From the NCBI GenBank assembly GCA_017893485.1, contig CM030368.1, positions 177,316,504 to 177,380,503 on the forward strand: a stretch of 64,000 nt of DNA, in the 5' to 3' direction. Below are positions 33,520 to 43,959 of this stretch, one piece after another. Positions within the stretch are counted from its first letter, which is position 1; each line of letters starts with the position of its first letter. This DNA comes from Hemerocallis citrina. Lineage: Eukaryota > Streptophyta > Magnoliopsida > Asparagales > Asphodelaceae. The notes beneath the pieces are model-generated. The model was not told the origin of the DNA and searched no databases. It saw only the letters and a program-made list of their open reading frames with translations. The position numbers were made by a program, and so were the translations under genes.

Positions 33520-35030
33520 TGTAGAACCCCATATTTTCAAATATTATTTTAGATATTTGAAAATGAATTAAAAGGATTTTCTGGAGGTTTAATAAATATT
33601 TTCTAAAAATTCATCTTTCACACGTGCAAATACTTTCTTGGGAAGTTCAAAATCAAATTTTCTTTATGGAAAATCATTATTTAATATTTGAAATTTATTT
33701 ATTATTTTTCCATATTTTTCTGAAATTAATTGGATCTATTTGTAAATTTTGAGAAAAGAATGATCTTTTTGCAAATTTGTCGTTTTTAGGGGTTAAAATG
33801 CAAAATGTATTTTCTGGACATTTTGAACAGTACCGGTTGAGATTAATGAGTATATTTTACTTTTAAATCCTAATTTAAATGATTTTTATTGAGTTTCCAA
33901 GAATAGAGCTATATATGTAAAGTTATATTTTGGAAGGACTATTTTGCAAATGTATTTCTAAAACCCTAAATCTTTACTTCCGGCCTGTATAAAAGAGAGT
34001 GTGCAGCCGTCATTCACTGCACAACTCAAGTTTTATTATATTCTTATTTTCTTGGTGATCAAGAGGAGGATTTTTGGATCTTGCAAAAGGAGAGGCTTTT
34101 CTTGTGGGATCTCTTCATTCCTAAGGTGAGTGACATTGTTTTGTTTATTTTGTTTGGGTATGTTGTGGATGAGTAGATATAATTGTTTGGTTGTTTTGTT
34201 TATCCCTCTTTGATTTGGGTATGTTATATGAGAACAATATGAATGTTTAGATTGATTGGATGTTGAATATGTATATGTTGAATGAATGAAAAATTGGATC
34301 TCCGAGGAGAACCCTAGATGATTGTATGAGAATGATTTTAGATCTGTTGAGAACCTAAAATAAATTGTCAGTGGGCTAATAATGTTAGATTTTCGTGGCT
34401 AACAGTCGACTGATGACTCTAAGAAGTCGACTGCTACTGCTTAGATCATATTTTCTTAAAGTGTTGGATCAATGTTGATTTGATTGAGTTTGATAGATGT
34501 CATGCATTAATTAAATTAGAGATGAGATTTTTGGACTATTGGTGAGTTGGATAAAAACAACTTGACCATGTTGATGATAAACTGGTTTTGTTCATGGATC
34601 AACTATAGAGAATAGTTGAGATTTAGTTGAGGAATGTTGTGAATGATTAATGGTATGGAGGACCAGGTTTTGAGGATTTGAGTTATGAGGATTAAATTTG
34701 GGAATTGTGATTTATGTAAAATATGTTGTTTGAACTTGGATTTCTCAAATGCTAAGTATTTTGGTATTAATAAGATTTGGAAAATGATACAAAGTTATTT
34801 TGTTATATGACTAATTCCTAAAAACCCTAGTTTTGACATATGCACAACCAAAACTATGCAGTCTGTAGGCCGACAGTCGACTGGCATGACCTTTCAGTCG
34901 ACTGGTACGACCCAGCTGCTATGATCATTAGTTTTCTTGAAAATCCATTCTGGACAGTCGACTTAGACCCTTTACAGTCGACTGGCACACTTAGAATATT
35001 TTCTTAAAGATTTCTAGAGTTTCTCTCTAG

Positions 35031-35244
35031 TAAGTCGACTTATGACTTTTTAAGTCGACTTATATTCCCTGGTAAGTCTACTTATGACTTTTATAAGTCA
35101 ACTTATATTCCCTGCTAAGTCGACTTATGACTTTTATAAGTCAACTTATATTCCCTGGTAAGTCGACTTATGACTTTTATAAGTCAACTTATATTCTCTA
35201 GTAAGTCGACTTATGATTTTTATATGTCAACTTATAACACTTAG
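35031..35244. repeat. 43-bp minisatellite of AAGTCGACTTA palindromes
   Basis: Five units start at 35031, 35073, 35116, 35159 and 35202. Each holds TAAGTCGACTTATGAC and TAAGTCAACTTATATTC, two imperfect palindromes. Single changes convert the GTCGAC to GTCTAC or GTCAAC in several units. It lies within Gypsy LTR family B. Confidence 0.93.
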
Positions 35245-35774
35245 CTTATTTTCTTAAAATCATGGAACATTCTTTCTGGGCAGTCGACTTATGCTTTCTA
35301 CAGTCGACTGGTACTGATGTATTTTTATATTTATGAAGGTTCTTTCAAATAATTTATTCTCTAAATGTTCTAAGCTATAACTTCTTATTTTATACCCTAT
35401 CAACTTATTATTTTATACCCTATCTTCTATTGAACATATGTTTTCAAGATACTTCATCGTTAGATTGGATGTTGGAATTTATAGAAATTTGGGTTTTGTT
35501 GAGTGGAGAGATTTCTCCTTTGATCGTTTGACGATGGATTAGTGAGTTTGGTCCTGATTGAGGTCTCTAGGAGTTGAGTGGGAGTCCTGTGAACCGGTAG
35601 TTGAGATTTATTGAGTTAGGCCCGAGGGGTTTTGGTTTAGTTATTGTTGAAGTCCGGCAGGATACACTAACTCTAGAGATAAGGATTTTTAATGTTTTAA
35701 TAATAACCTACTTAAGATAGGCAGGGTGCATTTGTATGTACCGGGTGTATCTGCACATATTCGTGGGGTACACG

Positions 35775-35870
35775 GCAGGGAGGTGATTCTCCGGATAGGC
35801 AGGGAGGTGATTCTCCGGACATGCAGGGAGGTGATTCTCCGGATAGGCAGGGAGGTGATTCTCCGGACAG
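35775..35870. repeat. 24-bp minisatellite in Gypsy LTR B
   Basis: Units of GCAGGGAGGTGATTCTCCGG plus four bases start at 35775, 35799, 35823 and 35847. Longer frames read through it give repeated PENHLPA-type peptides on the minus strand, which are repeat artefacts. Related words recur at 35925-36000 and in the leader at 36600-36740. Confidence 0.92.
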
Positions 35871-36541
35871 GCAGGGTGCATTTGTATGTACCGGGTGTAT
35901 CTGCATGTTAGGGGTCTTGAAGGCCTATTCGTGGGGTACACGGCAGGGAGATGATTCTCCGGTTGTTGTTTAGACAGGGTGCATTTGTATGTACCGGGTG
36001 TATTTTTGGTTTTATGCTTGTGTCTTTCAGTTTTCCTACACTTGACACTTAGACTAGCTTCACTTGTTGTTTTCATTTCATGATGTTTTCATGTTTGACA
36101 TCTTCGCTATTTCTCATTCATTTAGTTGTTAATACATGCTGTTGTTGACTTTATGTTTTATGATTTAATTATGTTGTATGTTTTTATGTCACTCACACCA
36201 TTTATGGCTGACCCCTTTAGTTTTGGGGGTTAGGGATCATCTCTAGCCTCATGTGTTACAGGTTGTTGTTTAGAGTTTGGAGGTTGGAATGCTTGAGTTA
36301 GTTTTGGAGATAAAGTGGTGTAATAGAGCTTTGTGTAAATTCTGTAAAAAGAAGTGTTGTAAAAAGAAAGTTGTAATTAAAGGTGTTTGTATTTCCGCTG
36401 TGTTTGTAAAGATTGATGTAATAAAAGTTTGGAATAAAATTATTTGTGTTTTTGGGCTATGTGTACTATTACATTGAAGTTGATGCTGGGATTGTGCCAC
36501 GTATTTTCTAAGATATCATATTAGAAATTCGGGGCGCTACA

Positions 36542-36833
36542 GAATGGTATCAGAGCCGACTTTTGACACCGAGTGTAGAAGAGGGCCTATGATCTGCACA
36601 TTTTCGTGGGGTATACGGCAGGGTGCATTTGTATATACCGGGTGTGTCTGCACATTTCGTGGGGTAAACGGCAGGGAGATAATTCTCCGGATAGGCAGGG
36701 TGCATTTGTATGTACCGGGTGTATCTGCACATTTCGTGGGATCGAGGACGATACTACATCGACTAGAAAGGCGGATCCTACACTAGATGTGTGCCCTGTA
36801 CTCAGCGAGGACGCTGATTTCTAAGGTGGGGTG
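36542..36833 (+). other. Gypsy leader: primer site and short internal region
   Basis: TGGTATCAGAGCCGAC, a tRNA-Met-type primer site, begins four bases after LTR B. The following 290 bases consist largely of words copied from the LTR minisatellite region (GCATTTGTATGTACCGGGTG, TGCACATTTCGTGGG). They end in CTAAGGTGGGGTGTA, a polypurine tract, directly before another LTR. No gag is present. Confidence 0.75.
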
Positions 36834-37291
36834 TATGTAATACCCCGTATTTCTGAAATAATATATAAATAAAAAGAATTTGGGGTTGTCCTATAGAAAT
36901 ACTCTATAGGAGGATTTGTATAAAGAAATATTGAATGAAAGGGGGGCCCACGATAATAGAATGAAAGCACTTGTGTGTTGTTCATGTTCGGTTGACTGTG
37001 GTCAAGATGCCTAGGTGATGTGGCAGCTTGGTTGGGGGCCCACCCGATTGGTAATTGAGTGAATGTACAGTGCTTCGGCTTGTGCATTCGGGAGAGGGTT
37101 TGTGATTAAATCCCATATCGGGTATAAATATTAATATAATAATAATAAATAATAATTGCCAAGGATCAAGAGTCACCTAATTGGTTAACCACCTTTTGAG
37201 AGGCAGCCTGTGGTGGGCAGTTGTACTACATAGTATCTAATTTGTCTTCTAAAAATATTAAAATTGTCTGAGTATTGGGGCGGGGCGTTAC
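36834..37291 (+). repeat. Short LTR (458 bp) of a third Gypsy family
   Basis: It starts TGTAATACCCCG and ends GGGGCGTTACA, with a TATA-like GGGTATAAATAT near 37118. A polypurine tract precedes it, so it behaves as a 3' LTR, but its size and sequence differ from LTR B. The flanks (GTGTA and CATCT) do not form a duplication. Confidence 0.75.
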
Positions 37292-38699
37292 ACATCTATA
37301 CTAGGCCACACGTCATAGGAATTTTCTCACAAAAGAAGACAGATTTACTTGAAGCTTCGGGTAAGTCGACTGTCAAATATGGTCAGTCGGCTGTTCCGCA
37401 AAAATGCAAAATTCCGAAATTAAGGAGGTCAGGGAAGTCGACTGTTAAATGTAGTAAGTCGGCTGTCCTGCGATATTTTTCAACTCGGAATCAATGATCA
37501 GGGCAGTCGACCGCTGCATATGGCCAGTCAACTGTACTGCGGGGTTTTTCAATTCTCCAAATATAATTTAAATTTGTGTACTACTCTTTTCATAATTCAT
37601 TTGACATTTCTCGAACACAACTTGGTATAAAAATTTTCTAAATCAATTCCCTGTTTTTCCCTCTTTCATAAACCCAAAACATATTATAATTTATTCATTC
37701 TAAACAATATCACGAAAGTCCATCTAAACTCACAAAACAAACAATTTCATCTACTAGCATTTTGTACTTAATTTTGATATTAACAACAATTCTAATTCAT
37801 ATATTCCATCACTACAAAACGATTCGCATACAACTTAAGATTCATGACAAGATAACATGCAATCTATCAAGCAATCAATTTAGTCAACTAGCAAGTCCTT
37901 TTTCCAATTAAGCGTATTCTTATTAGTTTCTTTCATGCATTATCATTTCAATCACCCCTAACATGGTATCTAGTTAGAAATATAGAAAACCAACCCACCT
38001 TATTTGGAGAGAAAGATTCATAACACCTCCTAAACTCCTTCTCGAGCTTGCCAAACGAGTGCTCCTCCTCCTCCTTGAATGCAAACCGAGCCTTCCAAGT
38101 GCAACCCGAGAGCTCCTAGTAGCTGGCCTCCTTGTTGCAAACACACACAAAACCCACTCTCTCGATCTTTTATTCTCACTTCCTACTAATAACTCACTAC
38201 TAATAATTGTATTTTCTTACTATAGGTTTGGAGAATGAAGAGTGCAAGAATAACTAGGCTAGGGGGGTGGGGGGATATTTATACTAAATTTTGGGACAAA
38301 TAAAGGGCTAAGATCAATCTAGGAGTTAAGGACCAAAGGCTAGGATTTAAAGGGAAGTTGTAGTAACCAACCATGATCACCAAAACTACCTCCCACAACT
38401 CCACTTCTCTTTTCCTTTCCCTCCCATTCAAAACTGGCCAAAATGGAGTGCACACTACACGTGTACGTGCAATGCACGTGCATTCAATAGTCCCCCATTT
38501 TAAAAGTTGTACATTTTATTCTTTATAAAAATAATCTAAAAAAATTGTCTACATTACAAGTTGTATTTAAAAGAGAAAATAACTCATGGGCCTTTATTTA
38601 ATGGGCCAAATTAGTTTACAAAAAATAAATTAAATTGGGCTATAAAAGAAACTTATGTTTATTAAAGAAAAATGGGCTTTAATAAAAACAATTAGAAAA

Positions 38700-38701
<2 letters not shown>

Positions 38702-38780
<79 letters not shown>
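38702..38780. repeat. (AT)n microsatellite
   Basis: An uninterrupted alternating AT run of about 78 bases inside the reverse solo LTR. The corresponding part of the 14259 copy lacks it, so it grew after insertion or in this lineage. Confidence 0.95.
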
Positions 38781-38783
<3 letters not shown>

Positions 38784-38904
38784 CATTTGTCTATGCAATG
38801 AAAATAATTATAAAATTTTATACTGCAAAATTGCACGTGCACAATACGTACAAAAATAATAATACAAAATAATAATTTTCATAAATGAAAATCAGGGTAT
38901 TACA

Positions 38905-39430
38905 ATTCTAGTTGGTTTCTTGACACAGAGAGTTCTTCTCATATTTGCTCCAAGAAGGAGTTGTTTTCTACTTATAAGTCTACTACGGAGCATTGTGTGA
39001 CAACGGGAACTGGAGAGATTTGCGAAGTAGTGGGTGAGGGGACAGCTGAGTTGAAGATGTCAGGTTTACACATATTCACTTTAAGGGATGTTTTGCATAT
39101 TCCTCTGCTGAAACGGGACTGCAGGTACACAGCTCGAGGTGGAGTTCTGTCTGTTTTTCGAGGTCGTCATAAGGTGATTAGAGGTATGAGAATGGTTGGT
39201 CCAAGCCAAAATAATCTCTACAAGATTTTGGGAATTCGAAATACTTGCACAAGTGTTGCTCCTTTTCCCGGTATTCCCGCAAGCTCAGCTAGTTTGCCGC
39301 AACTAGGTTCATCGAGACGAGACAACGACGTTCGAATATCGTCGAGAGGTGGAGAAAGCCTAAGGGTAGGTGGAGTTCTTGTGGAGTTTGGCAACTTCGT
39401 GAGTACATCTACGGAGGTGGGCCTTTGAGG
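38905..39430 (+). pseudogene. Copia-2 protease and pre-integrase remnant
   Basis: Once the nested LTR is removed, the gag frame continues into SSWFLDTESSSHICSKKELF, the Copia protease site. The usual DSGAS is replaced by DTESS, so the catalytic Gly is gone. HIFTLRDVLHIPLLKRD and QNNLYKILG follow, from the protease-to-integrase linker. The frame then changes to unrelated sequence and stops at 39428. Integrase and reverse transcriptase are missing, marking the internal deletion. The 3' non-coding segment and the AAGGTGGAGTTT tract lead to the LTR. Confidence 0.85.
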
Positions 39431-39583
39431 GGCTGCACTGGATTTAGGGAGATTGGATAGAGATCATTTCAATTAGAAGAAGAAGCTATTGTTCTAAGTT
39501 TTCTTTGCAAGTGGAATTTGTTAGAGTTTGGAGATGAGTAACACATCATGTGATGACACTCGTATGCAATTCAAGGTGGAGTT

Positions 39584-40321
39584 TGTTAGGGTTGTGTCCT
39601 GTATACTCGTTGTTCAGATTAAAAGAAGGTAATATGAAGCACGAAGGTCGAAGCGTCGAAGCGAGTAGAAGGAGAACAGCAGTAGCAGCAGGTGCAGGAT
39701 AGTTGCGGTCGACCGGTCATGGTAACAGTCGACCGCACCCCCGACCGCTCATTGTACTGGGAAGTTAGAGAGTGGTACAGTCGACCGGTCTTGTTGGACG
39801 GTCGACCGCCTGTGGCGCTGATTCGTTTTTGGGATTCGATTTGTTAGGTCGATTCAGCCTAATCTTCAACAACTGGTATCAGAGCGTGCAGCTCCTATTC
39901 AGTTACTTCTTTTCAGGTTTTATGAGATGACTAAGGATCAAGATTAGACCTAGGTTTCTCTCTATTCTTCTTTATATATTGTAAACTCCTCCAATATGAG
40001 AGGGAGTACTTCATAGATTCTTTTCTCCATTGCGAAGAGAGGCTCGAGAGAGAGATAGTTCTTGGTGAGTGAGTTGAATTCCTTGTGTCAAGTGAATCAG
40101 TAATTTTTTGTAATCTCTTCTAGTTGAATATCAGATCTCTCTATATGTCCCCCCAGATTAAGCAAAAGCTAACCGGGATAAATCGTCATTGTTGTGTTTG
40201 TGTTAGTTTGGTAGATCTACTTGCTTGCTCAATTTATTCACCTCGTCTTCTTCGACTTCCTCATTGCTCTAATTAGTTCCGCTGCGACCAGAGGGCGTTG
40301 ATTGACGCCCCAATCCCAACA
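39584..40321 (+). repeat. Copia-2 3' LTR with an embedded primer-site copy
   Basis: It matches 29960-30696 closely. At 39868-39885 it reads CAACAACTGGTATCAGAGC, where the 5' LTR has CAACTCCAAGTTAGATC, so a stretch of LTR-end plus primer site replaces the normal bases. GTCGAC occurs at 39708, 39728, 39780 and 39801. The LTR ends CCCAACA at 40321. Confidence 0.92.
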
Positions 40322-40351
40322 ACGTTGTTGGGATTAGGGCGTCAACCAACT
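40322..40351. repeat. Palindromic extension at the Copia-2 3' end
   Basis: These 30 bases are an inverted, slightly diverged copy of the last 27 bases of the LTR. The centre CCCAACAACGTTGTTGGG is a perfect 18-bp palindrome. The true target duplication CTTAC follows at 40352, which shows that these bases are extra. Confidence 0.85.
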
Positions 40352-40359
40352 CTTACACC

Positions 40360-40824
40360 CTACCATCACAATCACGTAATTTTTTAATTTGTAATTCTAA
40401 TCATTATTTAAAACCTCAATTTACTCTCAATCGATAATCATTATCATAAGTTATGAGAAATAATAGCATATCACTCCAAATGTGCAACTCTCACATGATT
40501 GGTCTACTTACACTTAAAAAAAGTAATTGGTCTCAACTAACAACACTTGTAAATTTTTTCCTTCAATAATCATGCATGGACCAATCACGTAAAGAATTGC
40601 AAATGGAGCTTACATGCAAGATATCTAAGAGGTAATATATAGAAAAGTGAGCATTTGTTAAAGAACATCTTCATTCATCTTGATTCATCTTGGTTGTTAA
40701 GATTCTCTAATGTACCTTGTAAATGAGTATTTTGGTCAAAACTATAGTCCAAGGACTAAGGGTTTTTGTTTTGATACCTTAGTTTGTATGAGAAAATTTT
40801 CTCATACAAATATGAGGCTCACTT

Positions 40825-40832
<8 letters not shown>
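40360..40832. other. Unassigned AT-rich spacer
   Basis: No gene, LTR end or terminal inverted repeat was recognised. The stretch is AT-rich. Near 40790 a short hairpin (GAGAAAATTTTCTC) precedes the TA microsatellite that borders the long-inverted-repeat element. Confidence 0.4.
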
Positions 40833-40918
<86 letters not shown>

Positions 40919-40920
<2 letters not shown>

Positions 40921-41418
40921 TAAGTCTATTAAGAGTTGGGAAGCTGGGATCCTTATCGAGAGCTGGAGTTTTCAACCGTTCGATCGGGATTGATCGAGAT
41001 CGAACGGCTCAGAATCAATCCCGCTTATGTTGGCTTTGTTGAGGGGCAAAAGGGAAAAAATCGAAACCCATATCTTTCTATCTTTCTCGTCGAGCTCAAA
41101 TTACCTCCTCTCCCTCCCGCTCTGTCTCCTCTCCCTCCCGCTCTCTCTTCGTCGAACAAGGGAAACCTTAGCTCAAATCCCTACTGCCAATTTCTCTCTC
41201 TCTCTCACTCTCTTCGAAGAGAAACCCTAGCCTCCAAATCGAAATCGATGGGCAAAACCTCCATCGATACCCCCGACATATCTCTCTCACCATCGCTCCC
41301 CCTAAAACCCTAGATCCCTTCGAAAACCCAACCGAAGCTCCACCCTCCTCGATTCTTCCTTCCACCTCCCGACGACCACCTTCAAAAATTTGGATAGAGG
41401 TAAAATTCCAATGTTAAT

Positions 41419-41449
<31 letters not shown>

Positions 41450-41570
41450 CGTCGTCGTCCTCGTTTATATAAAACCATCATCAGTAAAGATTAGATCTTT
41501 ATGGGTATTACTCCATTATTGAATCCAAACTTTGAGTAGATATTGTTGAAATGAGTTAGATTGTTGTTTG
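40919..41570. repeat. Left terminal inverted repeat of the foldback element
   Basis: Starts AGTAAGTCTATTAAGAG and includes CTCCCTCCCGCTCTCTCTTC, AAACCCTAGCC and a (TTG)n-(TCG)n run near 41422-41455. It matches 46271-46942 inverted, with small insertions in the right arm. The CT-rich stretches and AAACCCTAG words resemble a plant 5' untranslated leader, so the arm may contain captured promoter-proximal sequence. Confidence 0.85.
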
Positions 41571-42749
41571 GTAGAAAATCACCCAATGGCGTGCTAGTCC
41601 TATCAAAATCCCTGTGGATATCGACGATTTAGAGAAGATTCCAGTTGTTTCTGGAGAGATTAGATCCATGCTCTTCTCCAATCCTAATGTATTCTTAGTT
41701 CTTAGGAAAGGATGCTCCATGTTGTTACCTTTTTAGAATAGAAAGTTCATTTCAAGAACTTACTCTCAGAAGCATTCTCAAGAACATGGTCAGATTACTT
41801 CTCTTCTTTGCATTTCATATTTGAACATCAAATCAACAACTTTATTACAATTGTTCATTAATTTCACATGACTATATTAGCTGCTTGCACTGATTAGTCC
41901 ATGTTTCATATATTTAGCTGAATGGATGTAAGTTCACATTTTTGAGGTTTGAAAAGTAGATGAATTTGTAATTTCACACAAATGATTTTGCAATTGATAC
42001 TGATTTATCTTCAACAACTTATGATTACAGATTATTTTAATTTATGTGCAATCTATATCTATATGTTCATAAATATAGTGCCTCTACATGAATAATCATG
42101 TGTATAAATAAAGGACATGGTTTCTTTGTGTAGATTATGCTAAAACACTGCATTCTTGGTATTGTTAAGCTATTACGACTTTGTGCAAGATTATCAAGCA
42201 GAATGGTTTGAAAATTGTTTTTTTTTTCCATTTTTTTTTCAATTCCCTTATTGTGTAAATTAATTGCTATGGTTTGAAAATTGTTATATGTTTTCCATTC
42301 ACTTGTTCAAACTCTTTATTGTTAATTAGTTTGTCAGGTAATGTTTGCATCTCAAGAATAGTGTATGGAACAAGATGATCAGCTACAATATGTCAGGGAA
42401 GTATTCGATTCCCCAAATAGTCTGTTACATTCATGTGATTGTGAGTTTGCTTCCTCGTTGGATAACTTGGATTCTAGTTTTACAAGTGATGATGAGATGG
42501 ATTATGTTTATGAAGTTGGACACTATGAATCATTTATTTAATGATTTGTAGGAGTGACTAGTGATGAATTAATCCTATCTGAGCTTTATTTTCCCTAATT
42601 GGTTATAAGTGATGATGAGATGGATTATGTTTCTGAAGTTGCAAACTAAGATTTAATGATTAATAGGAGTGACTAGTGATGAAATAATCTTATCTGAGCT
42701 TTACGATTGTCACTTCACTGAATGTTGCTAAATTCCCTGACTCATATAT
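41571..42749 (+). other. Unique left-arm interior with a small acidic reading frame
   Basis: This segment has no inverted partner. A 58-codon frame at 42365-42541 encodes an acidic peptide (MEQDDQLQYVREVFDSPNSL ... DDEMDYVYEV) of unknown relation. A second stretch near 41580-41740 reads KIPVDIDDLEKIPVVSGEI in one frame, then a stop. Words around GTGATGATGAGATGGATTATG recur at 42487 and 42608, and GGAGTGACTAGTGATGAA recurs at 42551 and 42667, so a local tandem duplication of about 116-120 bases exists. These may be fragments of a captured gene; none is recognised. Confidence 0.4.
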
Positions 42750-43959
42750 AGTTAGTCTATTAAGAGCTGGGAAACTGAGATCCTTATTGGGAGCTGGAGT
42801 TTTCAGTTATTCGATCGCGATTGATCGCGTTCAAATGGCTCAGATTTGATCCCGCTTATCTTGGCTTTGTCGAGGGGCAAAAGGGGCAAAATCGTTAATT
42901 AATGTTCTTTAATACCAAATAGCACATTTGTTAAAATAATCGTTATGTCTTGCAAACTGATGATGGACATAAAAGAGATGCATAATTTTTCTCCATCTTT
43001 GAAAAGTTGGTAAAATAATTTTGTTTTTACAAATAATATCAAGTTCGTAGGTTGTGATGAAAAGTTTATGCATGATTTTTTTTTTTGCACCCTCCTACCA
43101 AGTTAGTGTGCAAGTCATTTCAGCTTCATGTTCAGTTTTTGTTTTCGGCAATTGGTATACAAATTTTTTTTTGGCGTTGTTCAGTTTCATGTTCAGTTTC
43201 TGTTGTTCTGAGCTGGGGAGCTGAAATGTTTTGGGAGTGTTCATCTTTTTGTTCAATTTATGTTGTTCTGAGCTTACACATTTTGAACTTCATGTTCAAA
43301 TTCTCTTGTACTGAGGTTACACATTTTTCGCTTCATGACGTGGTTATGGTGGTGTTATTCTAAGCCTACAGATTTTTGCATCTCTTGTTGTTGTTCTGAC
43401 CTTGGAGATTATTTTGCAGTTGTTGTTCTGAGCCTACAGTTTTCTTTGCTGTTGTTGTTGTTCTGAGCCTACATATTTTTTTGCTGAAATTTTTTGTTGT
43501 TGTTCAAATACCTGTCTATCCTAAATTTGATGATACCCTGTCAATTTAAATTACCAGCTTTAACATGTTCATCAAACACTCTCCAGGAACAACCGAGTGG
43601 TATGTGGTTATATCTCCAAGTCAAAAGTTTACTTGCAATTCATTATAATTAATATATTTATGTACTTACTTCTGATATTATTGGGTGAATCAATTTGTTT
43701 AGGAATTGAAGAGGAAGAACAAGAAGGATGTTAGTGGAGAACCCAAGAGCCTTGAGAACATTCTCTTCGACTGCCCCTTTTTGACCCATTGAGAATGTTT
43801 CGAATGTTAGGAAGTTTAAATGTCTTTTACTGTGTTGGTCATGTATGGATTGTAAGGAAAATAATGAAAGTCGAAAGTTAAAACTAGTTTGTGGTTACAA
43901 ATCTGTTATTAATTCTTTTGTATAATCTCCATTTGGTGTACACATTGGTTGGTGGTTGG

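Larger units (their letters stand above)
33520..36541 (+). repeat. Gypsy LTR, Tekay-like family B, full length
   Basis: It starts TGTAGAACCCC and ends TTCGGGGCGCTACA (3.0 kb). It is unusual in being preceded by a polypurine tract and followed by a primer site, so internal sequence lies on both sides. A TATA box, TGTATAAAAGAG, lies near 33986. It carries many GTCGAC words (34405, 34426, 34876, 34897 and the 35031 array) and two minisatellites. A reverse relative is 54632-57985, with matching terminal 60 bases. Confidence 0.88.
31560..38904 (-). mobile_element. Solo LTR, Tekay-like family A, reverse, with nested insertions
   Basis: The ends TGTAACACCCTG (left) and GGGTATTACA (right) and much of the sequence are the reverse complement of the solo LTR at 14259-17351. 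An exact 5-bp duplication, ATTCT, flanks it (31555-31559 and 38905-38909), so it entered Copia-2. The LTR is split: its left part ends near 33072 and its right part starts at 37292. Gypsy fragments lie between. The left part has a 67-bp tandem duplication at 32968-33072. The right part contains GTCGAC at 37365, 37437 and 37506 and a long (AT)n run. Confidence 0.88.
29960..40321 (+). mobile_element. Copia-2: internally deleted Copia element, split by Gypsy LTRs
   Basis: This plus-strand Copia element has LTRs at 29960-30696 and 39584-40321, a tRNA-Met primer site at 30699, gag at 30738-31559 and a remnant of protease/pre-integrase at 38905-39430. Removing the nested block 31560-38904 leaves about 3.0 kb. 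Integrase, reverse transcriptase and RNase H were lost by internal deletion before that insertion, so it was a gag-type non-autonomous copy. The target duplication is CTTAC: the left copy is 29955-29959, and the right copy lies 30 bases beyond the LTR end at 40352-40356. Confidence 0.92.

Noticed and set aside
35708..36076. A 122-codon minus frame with PENHLPA repeats
   Set aside because: It is a translation of the 24-bp minisatellite in an LTR, not a gene.
40322..40326. ACGTT directly after the Copia-2 LTR as the target duplication
   Set aside because: It does not match CTTAC at the left. The correct CTTAC, supported by the hAT MITE duplication, lies 30 bases further on.
40784..40993. Frames with YIYIYIY and ERERERER runs (also near 46869-47069)
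   Set aside because: They are translations of TA and GA microsatellites.
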